A DNA stretch of 64,000 bases, taken from Acaryochloris sp. CCMEE 5410 (GTDB lineage: Bacteria > Cyanobacteriota > Cyanobacteriia > Thermosynechococcales > Thermosynechococcaceae). This document shows positions 44,304 through 53,973 of the stretch, in pieces. Position numbers and translations under genes: made by a program. Location: the NCBI RefSeq assembly GCF_000238775.2, contig NZ_AFEJ02000001.1:3224001-3288000 (forward strand). The letters run 5' to 3'. A model generated the notes under the pieces. The model searched no databases, was not told the DNA's origin, and saw nothing but the letters and a program-made list of their open reading frames with translations. How positions within the stretch are numbered: position 1 is the first letter of the stretch; every line of letters starts with the position of its first letter.

Positions 44304-46490
44304 CTATGTTTTGAGGTGATGAGAAGTACGAGCCTGTATTGCCTTCTCATTCGCTGTGTCTGAAGTACGAAGGTAAGACTCTGTATTTAATGGTTCGGCA
44401 TGGTGGGAAGACCGAGGATATTCCTGGGGCCTTGTGACCGGTTCACTGACTAGTATCACTGACCCCAAAAGCTGTTGCAGGATAGGTGTAGTTCTAGCCC
44501 CAAAGCTGAGTTGGTTGTTGATATGGCGGTATTGCGATCGCAACACTACCAGATCGTAATTTCCTGCAATTTTTGAGATCGCAGTGGTTGGTGAATCGGC
44601 TGAAACAATTTGGGTCTTAATCCGACCGTCCGTTTGAGGCAAGCGACCAATAAGATGGTCTAGCTGCTTTTGGATACGAGTTTGCTCAAGGGCCGAAGTC
44701 CGAGGGCTGCAAACGTGTAATAGCGTCATCTGTCCCCCATTTACCGCTAACAAGACCTGGGCAAATCTCAGCGCTCTGAGCATAGATGGGCTAGGGGTCT
44801 CAATGGGGACCAAGATATTGTGGATCTGGGTGGGAGATGCCAACAACCGAGCCACAACTACTAGAGATTGCGTCTTAGCCAATACCTTGTCTTGAATGCT
44901 ACCGAGCAAGTGCTTCCCCAACGACGGTCGAGCCCCCATGCCCAGCACAATCACATTGGCGTCTTCTTCCCGGCTCACGTAGCTAATGGCTTGGGCAATA
45001 TCATTGGCAATCCGCAACCGAGGTGCGAGGGGGATATCGAAGGTTTCCTTAATCTGCTCCGCTGCCGCTAATCGCCGTCGGCAGTGGCGTAAGGCCCGAT
45101 CCAGTTTGGGAGAGTCCATTTGAGGTTGTGCCAGGGCGATGGCCAGCGGAATCACACGTCCTTGCTCAAATTGCGCGATCAACGCCGCCAGTTCAATCAG
45201 ATGTTGTTCCGTTTTAGGGTTGTATACGGGGACCACCACCGAAAAAGTGTCAGGAACCTCAGGGGGGAGCCAATTAAACGCAATATCTTGATCGAGGGTT
45301 GATTGAGTCGCTAACTGACGAGCAAATCGATTAGTCACCAGTGGTCCTAGGATGGAGGTCACCAGCATCATCAAAATAACGCTGTTAAAGACCTGGATAT
45401 TAATAATTTGAGCCTCATATCCCACGAGGGCCGCTGCCAGGGTCGCTGCCACTTGCGGAATGGATAGGGACCACATGCACCAAAACTGGGGCCAGCTATA
45501 GCCAAACAAAAGTTTAGTTCCCAAGGAGGCCAGCAATTTAGAAAGTAGCAAGGTCCCCACCACCAATAGCGGTAGCTCAATGAAAAGCATGATGCTACCA
45601 AAAGCTTTGAGGTCAAGCAGCAGTCCCATATTGATAAAAAACATGGGGATAAACAGGACACTGCCTAGGAACTCTGTTTTTTCTTTGACCGGACCATCCC
45701 CCACAACGCTGTTAATAGCAAGTCCCGCCAAGAATGCACCAATGATATTTTCAACGCCAATCAGCTGAGCAACCACGGCACATAGGAAGACGGACAAAAG
45801 CACAAATAAGAATTGGTTGCCTTCATCCTGACCGGTTTTACGGAAAAAGTAGCGCCCAAATCGCTTAAGACCAGACAACACTGCAATGGTATAGAGGAGG
45901 AGAGAACCAAGCAGGATACAGAGCTTGAGAATGGTGAAGTTGCCTTGATTAATTCCCAAGCAAATGGCCAAAACCAGCAATGCCCCAATATCTGTAAAGA
46001 TAGTGGCCCCTACGGTAATCGTGATGGCTTCATCCCCGACGACCCCCAAACGCTGAATAATCGGATATGCCAACAGAGTGTGAGAGGCGAGGAGTGATCC
46101 GATTAGCACCGCTGCTAACCATCCGAAGTTAAACAGCAAGCCCATGGCAATTCCCCCCAGCATTGGTATGGCGAACGTGAGAAAGCCAAAACTGAGGGAA
46201 CGATGACGGGTGCGCTGAAATTGCACTAAGTCAATCTCTAAACCAGCAACGAACATCAGATAAATCTTGCCGATTTCTGAGAACAGTTTTAGGGTCTCAG
46301 AATCAGGCTTTAACCAGCCCAAGCCACTGCTGCCAAAAATAACCCCTGCGACCAGAAGCCCCACCAAGCCCGGTAATTTCAAACGCTCAAATAGGGGCGG
46401 TGTGATTAAGGCGATCGCCAACAGTAATACAAAGGTTGTTACAGGTTCACGCAAAGTTTGAGTCGTAGACTCAACGAGCAGTAAATACAT
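44304..46490 (-). CDS. cation:proton antiporter with C-terminal universal stress domains
   Basis: 728 residues. The first approximately 400 form a CPA2-type exchanger with about 12 spans (ERLKLPGLVGLLVAGVIFGSSGLGWLKPDSE, then GKIYLMFVAGLEIDLVQFQ). Two universal stress protein-like domains follow: VVVPVYNPKTEQHLIELAALIAQF (about 405-540) and NILVPIETPSPSMLRALRFAQVLLAVNGGQMTLLHV (about 550-680). USP domains bind nucleotides and probably gate transport. The tail is polar. It differs from the TrkA-bearing antiporter at 9718. Likely Na+/H+ or K+/H+ exchange in the membrane. Confidence 0.9.
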   Translation of the reverse strand: MYLLLVESTTQTLREPVTTFVLLLAIALITPPLFERLKLPGLVGLLVAGVIFGSSGLGWLKPDSETLKLFSEIGKIYLMFVAGLEIDLVQFQRTRHRSLSFGFLTFAIPMLGGIAMGLLFNFGWLAAVLIGSLLASHTLLAYPIIQRLGVVGDEAITITVGATIFTDIGALLVLAICLGINQGNFTILKLCILLGSLLLYTIAVLSGLKRFGRYFFRKTGQDEGNQFLFVLLSVFLCAVVAQLIGVENIIGAFLAGLAINSVVGDGPVKEKTEFLGSVLFIPMFFINMGLLLDLKAFGSIMLFIELPLLVVGTLLLSKLLASLGTKLLFGYSWPQFWCMWSLSIPQVAATLAAALVGYEAQIINIQVFNSVILMMLVTSILGPLVTNRFARQLATQSTLDQDIAFNWLPPEVPDTFSVVVPVYNPKTEQHLIELAALIAQFEQGRVIPLAIALAQPQMDSPKLDRALRHCRRRLAAAEQIKETFDIPLAPRLRIANDIAQAISYVSREEDANVIVLGMGARPSLGKHLLGSIQDKVLAKTQSLVVVARLLASPTQIHNILVPIETPSPSMLRALRFAQVLLAVNGGQMTLLHVCSPRTSALEQTRIQKQLDHLIGRLPQTDGRIKTQIVSADSPTTAISKIAGNYDLVVLRSQYRHINNQLSFGARTTPILQQLLGSVILVSEPVTRPQEYPRSSHHAEPLNTESYLRTSDTANEKAIQARTSHHLKT

Positions 46491-47146
46491 CGGTGATATC
46501 TCTGTTAAACAGCCTTAGTGTGGTCTAGAAAATTTACTTGGAATGTTCCAGGCAAAATGGGCACATTAAAATCTGCATGTTGAAAAGCAAACCTACTTCA
46601 TACAGATAAACAGGTTATTTCCAATAGGGCAAAAATGGGGTAGAGGATTGATTGGATAGTGTATAAAGTACTATATACCTTCAGCCCAAAAGGACTAGTG
46701 GCTAGAGTAGGCATTAAGAGGATGGATTATAAAGGGTTTATGGTCATACCCCCTATAACTCAAGTCTTATTTATCATAGGGATCGAAATCAATAATTTCT
46801 CTTCGCACCCATTGATGAAATGACTGTTTGGCATTTGTAACCCAGCATGAAGAGAACCATTTTTTTACAGCTATCATGCTACTAGATCCGCCAGTGCAAT
46901 ACTTTCGATTATGAACGGAGGATGTGTCATCGGTGTGACGGGCAATCTTCAATTTGCAATGAGATAAACATAAACTTGGGCACCATTTTTGAATCTTTCT
47001 AATGAACTGGGTGGAGTCTGACAGGTGAGTACACCGATATACACCGATGCTAAAAGTCACGGGCCAGTTTTTCTCTTCCATCTTGGATCAACATCAATGA
47101 TGACTCTATTGAAAGACTAAAACCAACCAGGAGTCTAAATCTTTAA
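46491..47146. other. gene-poor region with remnants
   Basis: About 650 bp with no intact gene. A minus-strand frame (46767-47081) starts with EEKNWPVTFSIGVYRC, like the final beta hairpin of a GGDEF domain (PVTFSIGV). It then loses all resemblance and is probably a 3' fragment of a diguanylate cyclase. With the truncated gene at 47147 this looks like a site of past deletion. Confidence 0.4.
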
Positions 47147-47329
47147 CTACGCTACATAAAGCCGCGAACCGAGAGATAGCTTGGGCCTGCCGATACAAAG
47201 GGCAATCAGCAATACATCCGGGGGAATGGGAAAAAAGGAAGATTCAGCAACAGCAATCAGAAACAGAGCAATACCGCCATAAGGCGTTTTACTCCAGTGA
47301 ATCACCCAGTTATAAGCGCGTCGTAGCAT
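47147..47329 (-). pseudogene. YqaA/SNARE-associated membrane protein, N-terminal fragment
   Basis: 60 codons. LRRAYNWVIHWSKTPYGGIALFLIAVAESSFFPIPPDVLLIALCIGRPK matches the start of the YqaA (DedA-like) membrane family, which is usually about 190-200 residues. The frame then runs into LGSRLYVA and stops, so three quarters of the protein is missing. Its start overlaps the end of corA by 20 nt, meaning translational coupling in the ancestral operon. Probably non-functional. Confidence 0.75.
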
Positions 47330-48500
47330 CCCTACCTCTAAACTGAGAAAAATCCCGAAACCAGCCTCGTTGCCAGAAAAACAAAATCAAGGTAAGGGCG
47401 AGCGCCCCCATCCCCCCCAAAACCAACGGATAGCCCCAGTACCAATTCAGCTCCGGCATATTCCAGGGTGAGGCTTGGGGATTAAAGTTCATGCCGTAGA
47501 TGCCCGCGATAAAGGTGAGGGGAATAAAAATAGTGGAAATCACTGTTAGGGTTTTCATCACCTCATTCATGCGGTTGCTCACTGCCGACAGATAAACATC
47601 CATTAAACTGGCGGCCAACTCCCGATAAGTCTCCACCATGTCCAGGATTTGCACCGTATGGTCATAGCAGTCCCGCAGATAGATTTGCACATCGTCCCCA
47701 ATCAACGGACAGTCATCCCGGACTAGCGTTGCCAGCAATTCCCGCTGGGGCCAGATGGCACGGCGCAGGGTGAGCAGATCGCGCTTGAGCTGATGGATTT
47801 GGGCCAGGGTCTGGGGGGTGGGATGGGCAATGACTTCATCTTCGAGGGTTTCAATCACTTCACCATAGGTTTCTAGAATTGGGAAAAAGCCGTCAATCAT
47901 GGCATCCAGGAGCGCGTAGAAAAGATAGTCTGCCTTCTGTTGGCGGATGATGCCCTTGGCATGGTGGATGCGGTCGCGCACCGGGCCAAAACAATCATGC
48001 AGGGGTTCTTCCTGAATCGTCAGCAGGTCGTTTTTCTGGAGGATAAAGCTGACCTGCTCAATCATCAGTTGCGGCAGAGGGGACACGGTTGCTCCAGAGT
48101 TACCAGCCGTTCGACTGGGGTTCGACACCAGCGTACTCATCTGGGTCACCACCAAAAGCTGATTGCCATAGTCTTCTACCTTGGGGCGCTGGGGTACATT
48201 GACTACGGTTTCTAGTACCAGAGCATGGAGCTTAAAGATCTGTCCCAACTGCCGTAGGGTCTCCTCACTGCCCAGCCCCTGCACATCGAGCCAAGAGACC
48301 GATTCACTGTCAAGATAGGGCACACAATCCTGGGGTTGATGCAGCGGGAGGCGCGTCGCTTGAGTTGGACTGTAGTCAATTAAAATTAGGCGCGGAGAAG
48401 CTGCATCGGCCTTGATATTCAGAGTACCGGGGATGCTGCCAGGAGGGAGGGTTGCCAAGGGTTGCGATCGCACTTCGCGACTGTGAGAAGAGAAGGTCAT
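47310..48500 (-). CDS. corA: CorA-type magnesium/cobalt channel
   Basis: 396 residues. A long cytoplasmic N-terminal domain (about 1-330) with VSWLDVQGLGSEETLRQLGQIFKLHALVLETVVNVPQRPKVE is followed by two membrane helices at the C-terminus. The signature YGMNF lies just after the first (VISTIFIPLTFIAGIYGMNFNPQ) and the second is VLGGMGALALTLILFFW. These forms make homopentameric Mg2+ channels. A HIP1 site lies near its start. The truncated yqaA-like gene is directly downstream. Confidence 0.95.
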   Translation of the reverse strand: MTFSSHSREVRSQPLATLPPGSIPGTLNIKADAASPRLILIDYSPTQATRLPLHQPQDCVPYLDSESVSWLDVQGLGSEETLRQLGQIFKLHALVLETVVNVPQRPKVEDYGNQLLVVTQMSTLVSNPSRTAGNSGATVSPLPQLMIEQVSFILQKNDLLTIQEEPLHDCFGPVRDRIHHAKGIIRQQKADYLFYALLDAMIDGFFPILETYGEVIETLEDEVIAHPTPQTLAQIHQLKRDLLTLRRAIWPQRELLATLVRDDCPLIGDDVQIYLRDCYDHTVQILDMVETYRELAASLMDVYLSAVSNRMNEVMKTLTVISTIFIPLTFIAGIYGMNFNPQASPWNMPELNWYWGYPLVLGGMGALALTLILFFWQRGWFRDFSQFRGRDATTRL

Positions 48501-48573
48501 TCAAAATCCTTTTTACTCAGGTATGGATGGGCAATGCAGCATCTTGGCGATCATCTTCCTTCTGGCCTTGCAC

Positions 48574-49653
48574 TCAGCTCGATTGGCCTTTGTTTTGACG
48601 TCTCAATTCCTTCAGGGAAACAATAATAATAGTGATCACAGTTAACGGCCCGACGAAATACAGCATCACCCTATTAAATTGCGGTAGCGCGTCGTGGTGC
48701 GTCGCCGCTAGTATCAGGTACAGCATATAGGCGATGTAGTACCCAAACAATAAAGCCCCTTCCTGACGACTGATCGTTCCCCCCGTAAAAAAAATCGGCA
48801 AGCAGGCAAAGGCAACAGCGATCATGACTGGAAGATCAAACCGTAAAACGGATGGTGATACTTCAATCCCAGCGGTGGCTACGATACTGGCACTCCCCAG
48901 CACCGCCATCAGATTGAAAATGTTGCTACCAACGACATTACCAACGGCGATATCGCGCTCGCCCCGGATAGCGGCGACAACAGAGGTGACCAACTCCGGT
49001 AGAGAGGTGCCAGCCGCAACGATAGTTAACCCGATGATCAGTTCGCTCACCCCCAGATATTGGGCAAACGAAACGGCACTTTTAACCAGCCATTGCGAGC
49101 CGACAACGAGAAGACCTAGACCCACAAGCACTAAGATCCCATTCGTCACCCAGCGCCTGGAACTCGGTCGGGCAGCATTGGATCTCTGATCAGATTCACC
49201 CTTGGCCCGAGCTTTTCGACTTTGGAGAATTAAAAAACTGGTATACATCACAATACCAGCGACTAAGAAAAATCCATCCATCCGACTGATCTGTCCATCC
49301 CGCGATATAACGAGGATGATAACCGACAGCGCGATCATCAAAGGGACATCCAGCCGGATCAGTTGTTGGGATACATAAAGCGGGACGATCAGCGCTGACA
49401 GGCCAAGAATAAAAAGGACGTTAAAGATATTGCTGCCAATCACATTACCCATGGCAATGTTAGCTTGTCCCGATAGGGCAGCTTGAATACTCACCACCAG
49501 TTCGGGCGCACTGGTGCCAAAGGCCACCACCGTTAGTCCGATAATCAGCGGTGAGATACCCATGGTTGCAGCTAATCGGGAAGCTCCCTTGACTAAGAAC
49601 TCCGCGCCTACAACGAGGAAGACTAGCCCAGCAACAAATTGGAAAACGACCAT
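48574..49653 (-). CDS. calcium/sodium (Ca2+/cation) antiporter, YrbG type
   Basis: 359 residues, about ten spans. The two inverted alpha repeats of the CaCA superfamily are complete: VVAFGTSAPELVVSIQAALSGQANIAMGNVIGSNIFNV and VAAGTSLPELVTSVVAAIRGERDIAVGNVVGSNIFNL. The central polar loop (QSRKARAKGESDQRSNAARPSSRR) is short. It would exchange Na+ or H+ for Ca2+. A C-terminal span and basic tail follow. Transcribed in the same direction as bicA and corA, but with separating gaps. Confidence 0.92.
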   Translation of the reverse strand: MVVFQFVAGLVFLVVGAEFLVKGASRLAATMGISPLIIGLTVVAFGTSAPELVVSIQAALSGQANIAMGNVIGSNIFNVLFILGLSALIVPLYVSQQLIRLDVPLMIALSVIILVISRDGQISRMDGFFLVAGIVMYTSFLILQSRKARAKGESDQRSNAARPSSRRWVTNGILVLVGLGLLVVGSQWLVKSAVSFAQYLGVSELIIGLTIVAAGTSLPELVTSVVAAIRGERDIAVGNVVGSNIFNLMAVLGSASIVATAGIEVSPSVLRFDLPVMIAVAFACLPIFFTGGTISRQEGALLFGYYIAYMLYLILAATHHDALPQFNRVMLYFVGPLTVITIIIVSLKELRRQNKGQSS

Positions 49654-49959
49654 ATAACCTCATATTTAGATAAAAAAATGGTGGTGAGGTGAGACAGTCC
49701 TATCCCCCTACCGAGCACCATTGATCTGCAAAATAACTTGATAAAAGTTACCAGTCCCAGGCTATTGGATAGTTCTACTCCTCATCGGTTGTTACCCATG
49801 ACCAATAACTGCATTGGTTCTACCTTCTCTAGTGCAGACTGGTCATTAGAGGCTGGCTACACCAGCAGCAACGCTATCAATGTGATCAAAATCACTACGA
49901 TAATGACAGCATTCCGAGACTGGCTCAGGACAACAATCGGAGGAGCAATTTCCTGCCAC
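49654..49959. other. intergenic region between antiporter and bicA
   Basis: About 306 bp. No gene with a start codon. On the minus strand, positions 49857-49985 form an open frame of 42 codons without ATG, GTG or TTG that encodes a membrane-helix-like peptide (NAVIIVVILITLIALLLV), overlapping the end of bicA. Not annotated as a gene. Confidence 0.35.
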
Positions 49960-51651
49960 TCAGATTGTGCTAGAGGTGCCTGTCCCTACTGATCTGAGGT
50001 CAGCTGTAAGCAACACCGTTTCAGTCGCGGCCTTGAGGGCTTCAGCGCGATTCGTATGCAGATGATGGGCTGGCAGCAAATGCAGAACTTTCATCTTTTC
50101 TAGACGTCGCTTGGTCTGCCCTGCAGCCCCAACAATAAAAACATGACGACTGGCTTCTACTGCTTCTTTAACAGCATTTTCCAGCGCCAGGGAGGAAGTC
50201 ACCCCCATATGGGGCACATCACTGAGGTCAAACACGATCGCATCACATGCCTTCATAGCATTGTGTTCTCGCGAGATCGCTTTGGCCACGCCGAAAATCA
50301 TTGGACCACTGAGCTGAAACAGCAGCACACGACCATTGGCTTCATCCAGCCAGCGCTTTTCGGTTCCATCGAGCTGAACACTATCGTCGGCATCACTGAT
50401 CACCTTGACGGATTTTGATTGCAACGTAATCATGCGATCAATGGTGAGAATATTGGCCACAAACACACCAATACCGACCGCTACCATCAGGTCTACCAAC
50501 ACCGTGAGCACAATGACACCGTACATGATCAGGGCACCCTTGATCGAAATCTGGTGGGCTCGCTTCAAGAAAGCCCAGTCAATAATGTCAATACCGACCT
50601 TAAGGGCAATCCCCGCCAGCACTGCCAAAGGAATCGTCGCAGCCAGTTTAGCAGCCCCTAAAATTACCACCAGGAGCACACCTGCCCGCGTTAACCCCGA
50701 CAGCGCCGTTTTACCCCCTGTCTGAATATTGACCACCGTTCCCATCGTGGCTCCAGCGCCAGCGATGCCACCAAACATCCCCGAGAATAGGTTTCCTAAG
50801 CCTTGACCAATCAGTTCCTTATTGGAATCATGCTCAGTGCGAGTTAAGCTATCGGCAATCACCGCCGTCAGCAGGGCATCAATACAGCCCAACATCCCTA
50901 AAACCGCTGCATTAATCAACATCAACTGCAGTTGGTCTAGCCTAAAAGCTGGAAGTTGTAGAGTCGGCAACGTTGCTGAAATCTCACCTATGCGACGAAT
51001 CTCAACGCCTTGAAACAGCACTAGTGACAACACCGTACCTGCAATCAAAGCTACCAACTGCGGGGGGATAACCCGCTTCAACTTAGCAGGCATCAACCAA
51101 ATAATGGCCACAGTCAACACTGCTAGCAGTGTCTCGATGGGCTGGACATTAGCCAGGAGTGTAGGAATAGCCTGTAAGGTACCCACTACCCCCCCGGCTG
51201 GGCTTTCCTGTCCGAGGAAAGGGGCAATCTGTAAGATCACGAGGATAATGCCAATCCCAGACATAAAGCCTGAAATCACGGTATAGGGCATCATCGTGAT
51301 GTACTTTCCCAACTTCAGCATTCCAAATAGAATCTGGAACAGTCCCGCTAGCATCACCACCGTAAAAGCCATTGCCAAGCCGTTTTCTGGATCAACAGCA
51401 ATGAAGTGAGCAATGACGGCGGTCATGACTACCGTCATCGGGCCAGTGGGCTCAGAAATCAGAGTAGGGGTGCCTCCGAAGAGGGCCGCGAAAAAGCCGA
51501 CGATGACCGCGCCCCAAAGACCAGCAGCAGCACCTGCACCGGAGGCAACACCGAAGGTCAGGGCCATTGGCAAGCTCACAACGGCGGTGGTCACGCCTCC
51601 CAGGAGATCGCCGCGCAAATGATCAAAATTGATGCGATTAGTAATTTGCAT
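49960..51651 (-). CDS. bicA: SulP-family sodium-dependent bicarbonate transporter BicA
   Basis: About 563 residues from ATG 51651. This start gives MQITNRINFDHLRGD, which I recall as the BicA N-terminus; a longer frame to 51717 is possible. The SulP core has ALPMAL-like SLPMALTFGVASGAGA, FGGTPTLISEPTGPMTVVMTAVIAHF, YTVISGFMSGIGIILVI and DSLTRTEHDSNKELIGQGLGNLFSGMFGGIAGAGATMGTVVNI. The C-terminal STAS domain (GRVLLFQLSGPMIFGVAKAISREH; FDLSDVPHMGVTSSLALE) is intact. It takes up HCO3- for the CO2-concentrating mechanism. Carrying capacity high, affinity low in the characterised member (established knowledge). Confidence 0.93.
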   Translation of the reverse strand: MQITNRINFDHLRGDLLGGVTTAVVSLPMALTFGVASGAGAAAGLWGAVIVGFFAALFGGTPTLISEPTGPMTVVMTAVIAHFIAVDPENGLAMAFTVVMLAGLFQILFGMLKLGKYITMMPYTVISGFMSGIGIILVILQIAPFLGQESPAGGVVGTLQAIPTLLANVQPIETLLAVLTVAIIWLMPAKLKRVIPPQLVALIAGTVLSLVLFQGVEIRRIGEISATLPTLQLPAFRLDQLQLMLINAAVLGMLGCIDALLTAVIADSLTRTEHDSNKELIGQGLGNLFSGMFGGIAGAGATMGTVVNIQTGGKTALSGLTRAGVLLVVILGAAKLAATIPLAVLAGIALKVGIDIIDWAFLKRAHQISIKGALIMYGVIVLTVLVDLMVAVGIGVFVANILTIDRMITLQSKSVKVISDADDSVQLDGTEKRWLDEANGRVLLFQLSGPMIFGVAKAISREHNAMKACDAIVFDLSDVPHMGVTSSLALENAVKEAVEASRHVFIVGAAGQTKRRLEKMKVLHLLPAHHLHTNRAEALKAATETVLLTADLRSVGTGTSSTI

Positions 51652-52145
51652 AGAACGATTTCCAACCAAGGGATGCAAAGAAAGTGACATGTCATCAACC
51701 CGTTCAGGCATCTCCATATCCAGAACAATTCAATATTTTGAGCGAACGTTAGGAATGGATGATACGGAGTGGCTTTACAGTTTTTATGTTGATGTTGCTA
51801 ACAATAGAATGTGGTTGTGCCACACCGATGGCAAAGCCTTAGCAGTTCTGTGACTGAGCGGCAGGAAACATACGCACTCCAGGTCTTCACTACAATTCCC
51901 TAGAGAGAATGAAGTGGAACTCAGGGTAGGAGATAGCGTTAGATGTAGCGATAGGGCCACATTATAATCTCCATCAATGCCGACGAGGTTAGCTGATGGT
52001 CTTGGCTTGAAAGATAGCCTCTTTACTTGTGCAAAGTACGCCCCAAAGTTGGGTTCCTCGTTGCGATCGCAATGTTCGGAGGAGGCTGATTGTCAGTACC
52101 TAGGGGTTCAAGGTGGCATCGCTGGCGTCTCTTCAACCATGCGTC
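51652..52145. other. intergenic region upstream of bicA
   Basis: About 490 bp. No supported gene; plus-strand frames (51629-51853 and 51977-52183) lack features. A HIP1 site lies near 52065. ATTATA(AT) at 51961-51968 is a candidate -10 for either strand. The bicA promoter should lie here. Confidence 0.35.
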
Positions 52146-53945
52146 CTACAATCCATAGAACTGAACGATTAATAATGGGGTGACGATCGCCATCAAAATA
52201 TTCAAGGGCAACCCAATGCGCATAAAATCCAAAAACTTATAGCCGCCGGGACCGTAGACCATGGTGTTGGTTTGATAACCGATAGGGGTCATATAGCTGT
52301 TAGAGGCCGCAAAGGTAATCGCAAAGATAAAGGCTAAGGGATTGAGGCTCAGGGTTGTAGCCACCTGCACTGCGAGGGGAATCACAAGAACGACAGCAGC
52401 ATTATTCGAGATGATCTCAGTCAGCAGCGATGTGAAAATATAGAGCGCTACCAACACCCCATAGCCTGACAAATGCTGACCTACGGCCACAACGGGTTGT
52501 GCTAACCACTCAGTTGCGCCAGATTTATCCATCGCAATCCCCAATGGCAGCAGACCCGCCAACAGAAAAATCACATCCCAGCGCACAGCGCCATAGAGTT
52601 CACCTGGTTTAAGGCAACCGGTGAGAATCATCAGCAAAACACCCACTAGGGCTGTGACAAGAATGGGGGCCAAATCCAACGCTGCTGCGCCAATCACACC
52701 TAAGATGATTGCGATCGCAACCCAAGCTTTTTCAGGCCGCAGAGTTTCAATATCACGGGGTTCCATCACCAGTAGCTCACGGGTGGATTGCAAACCCGCT
52801 AAGCTATTCCGTGGCCCCTGCACCAAGAGCAGATCTCCAAATTGGAGCCGGACTTGACCCAAACGATCCCGCACCAGGGCTTCGCCTCGACGAATCGCCA
52901 AGACGGTCACGTTGTAACGCTGTCGGAATTTGAGATCCTTGAGGGTGGAACCAATTAAACGGGCATTCGAGAGCACCAAAACCTCAGTAATCATCTCAGC
53001 TCCCGTGCTCAGGTCCGCTTCAAGTTCAGCGCCGCTGAACTTAGCGGCGGGCATAATCTCTACATCCCGCTGATCACGCAAACTCAGTAACTCAGTACGG
53101 CTGCCTCGCACCAAGAGTAGATCATCTACCTGGAGTGGCAGATCTGCGAGAGGTTGACTAAAGCGCTCGGCTCCCCGAATCAGCTCCAACACATCCAGAT
53201 CAAACTTACGCTGCAGCCCTGTGGTACGGAGCGTTTGGCCCACCAAGCTGGAGCCGTTAGGGATAGTGATTTCACTGACATAATCCTTGAGGTCAAAGTC
53301 ATCAAGCGATAGCGTGGCTGCTTTGCGTTTGGGCAATAGCCGAGGCGCTGCGACTGCTAGAAACACGAGTCCAACCACGAAGGTGACCAGCCCCATCCCT
53401 GTGAATTGAAACAAAGAAAACTCGCCGTAGCCCAAATCCTTCGATACGCCACTGGCCAGGATATTGGTAGAGGTGCCCACCACCGTAATCATGCCGCCCA
53501 TAATGGTGACATAGGAGAGGGGAATCAATAGCTTGGATGGTGAGATATTTTGCTTCCGGCACCAGTCTTCAATGATGGGTAGGAAGACCGCCACGACCGC
53601 CGTGTTGTTAATAAAGGCGGTAATGGGACCGACCAAAAGCCCCATCACTACGATCTGCTGCGATGGATGGCGACCACCCCATCGAATCAGCCAGTCCCGC
53701 ATCATTTGGATAATGCCTGTTCTGGCAATTCCAGCACTAAGAATAAACATCAGCAGTACAGTAATCGTGGCCGAGTTGCCAAATCCTGAAATGCCTTCAT
53801 CGGGTGATACGAGTCCTAGCAATATCAGCGCTGCCGTCACCATTAATGCCGTGATATCCACTGGAAGCCACTCTGCAACAAAGGCGATTAAGGCTAAGGT
53901 TAAGACACCTAAGGTTAAGAATTTGGGATCTTGAAGTATTTCCAT
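52146..53945 (-). CDS. DASS/SLC13-type anion transporter with two RCK_C (TrkA-C) domains
   Basis: About 599 residues from ATG 53945 (a longer frame overlaps the ABC gene upstream). The transport domain is split around two cytoplasmic RCK_C modules: VSEITIPNGSSLVGQTLRTTGLQRKFDLDVLELIRG and ITEVLVLSNARLIGSTLKDLKFRQRYNVTVLAIRRG. Membrane signatures are ITAFINNTAVVAVFLPIIEDW and IMGGMITVVGTSTNILASG, plus a second set ISNNAAVVLVIPLAVQVA and NSYMTPIGYQTNTMVYGPGGY. Cyanobacterial relatives transport sulfate or other anions (established for similar SLC13-like proteins); the substrate here is unknown. Confidence 0.9.
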   Translation of the reverse strand: MEILQDPKFLTLGVLTLALIAFVAEWLPVDITALMVTAALILLGLVSPDEGISGFGNSATITVLLMFILSAGIARTGIIQMMRDWLIRWGGRHPSQQIVVMGLLVGPITAFINNTAVVAVFLPIIEDWCRKQNISPSKLLIPLSYVTIMGGMITVVGTSTNILASGVSKDLGYGEFSLFQFTGMGLVTFVVGLVFLAVAAPRLLPKRKAATLSLDDFDLKDYVSEITIPNGSSLVGQTLRTTGLQRKFDLDVLELIRGAERFSQPLADLPLQVDDLLLVRGSRTELLSLRDQRDVEIMPAAKFSGAELEADLSTGAEMITEVLVLSNARLIGSTLKDLKFRQRYNVTVLAIRRGEALVRDRLGQVRLQFGDLLLVQGPRNSLAGLQSTRELLVMEPRDIETLRPEKAWVAIAIILGVIGAAALDLAPILVTALVGVLLMILTGCLKPGELYGAVRWDVIFLLAGLLPLGIAMDKSGATEWLAQPVVAVGQHLSGYGVLVALYIFTSLLTEIISNNAAVVLVIPLAVQVATTLSLNPLAFIFAITFAASNSYMTPIGYQTNTMVYGPGGYKFLDFMRIGLPLNILMAIVTPLLIVQFYGL

Positions 53946-53973
53946 CGATCTATGGTTAGTCCACTCATTCGCT

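Noticed and set aside
49738-49992. Plus-strand 84-codon frame beside bicA
   Set aside because: TTG start, no motif, and it runs over the bicA 3' end on the opposite strand.
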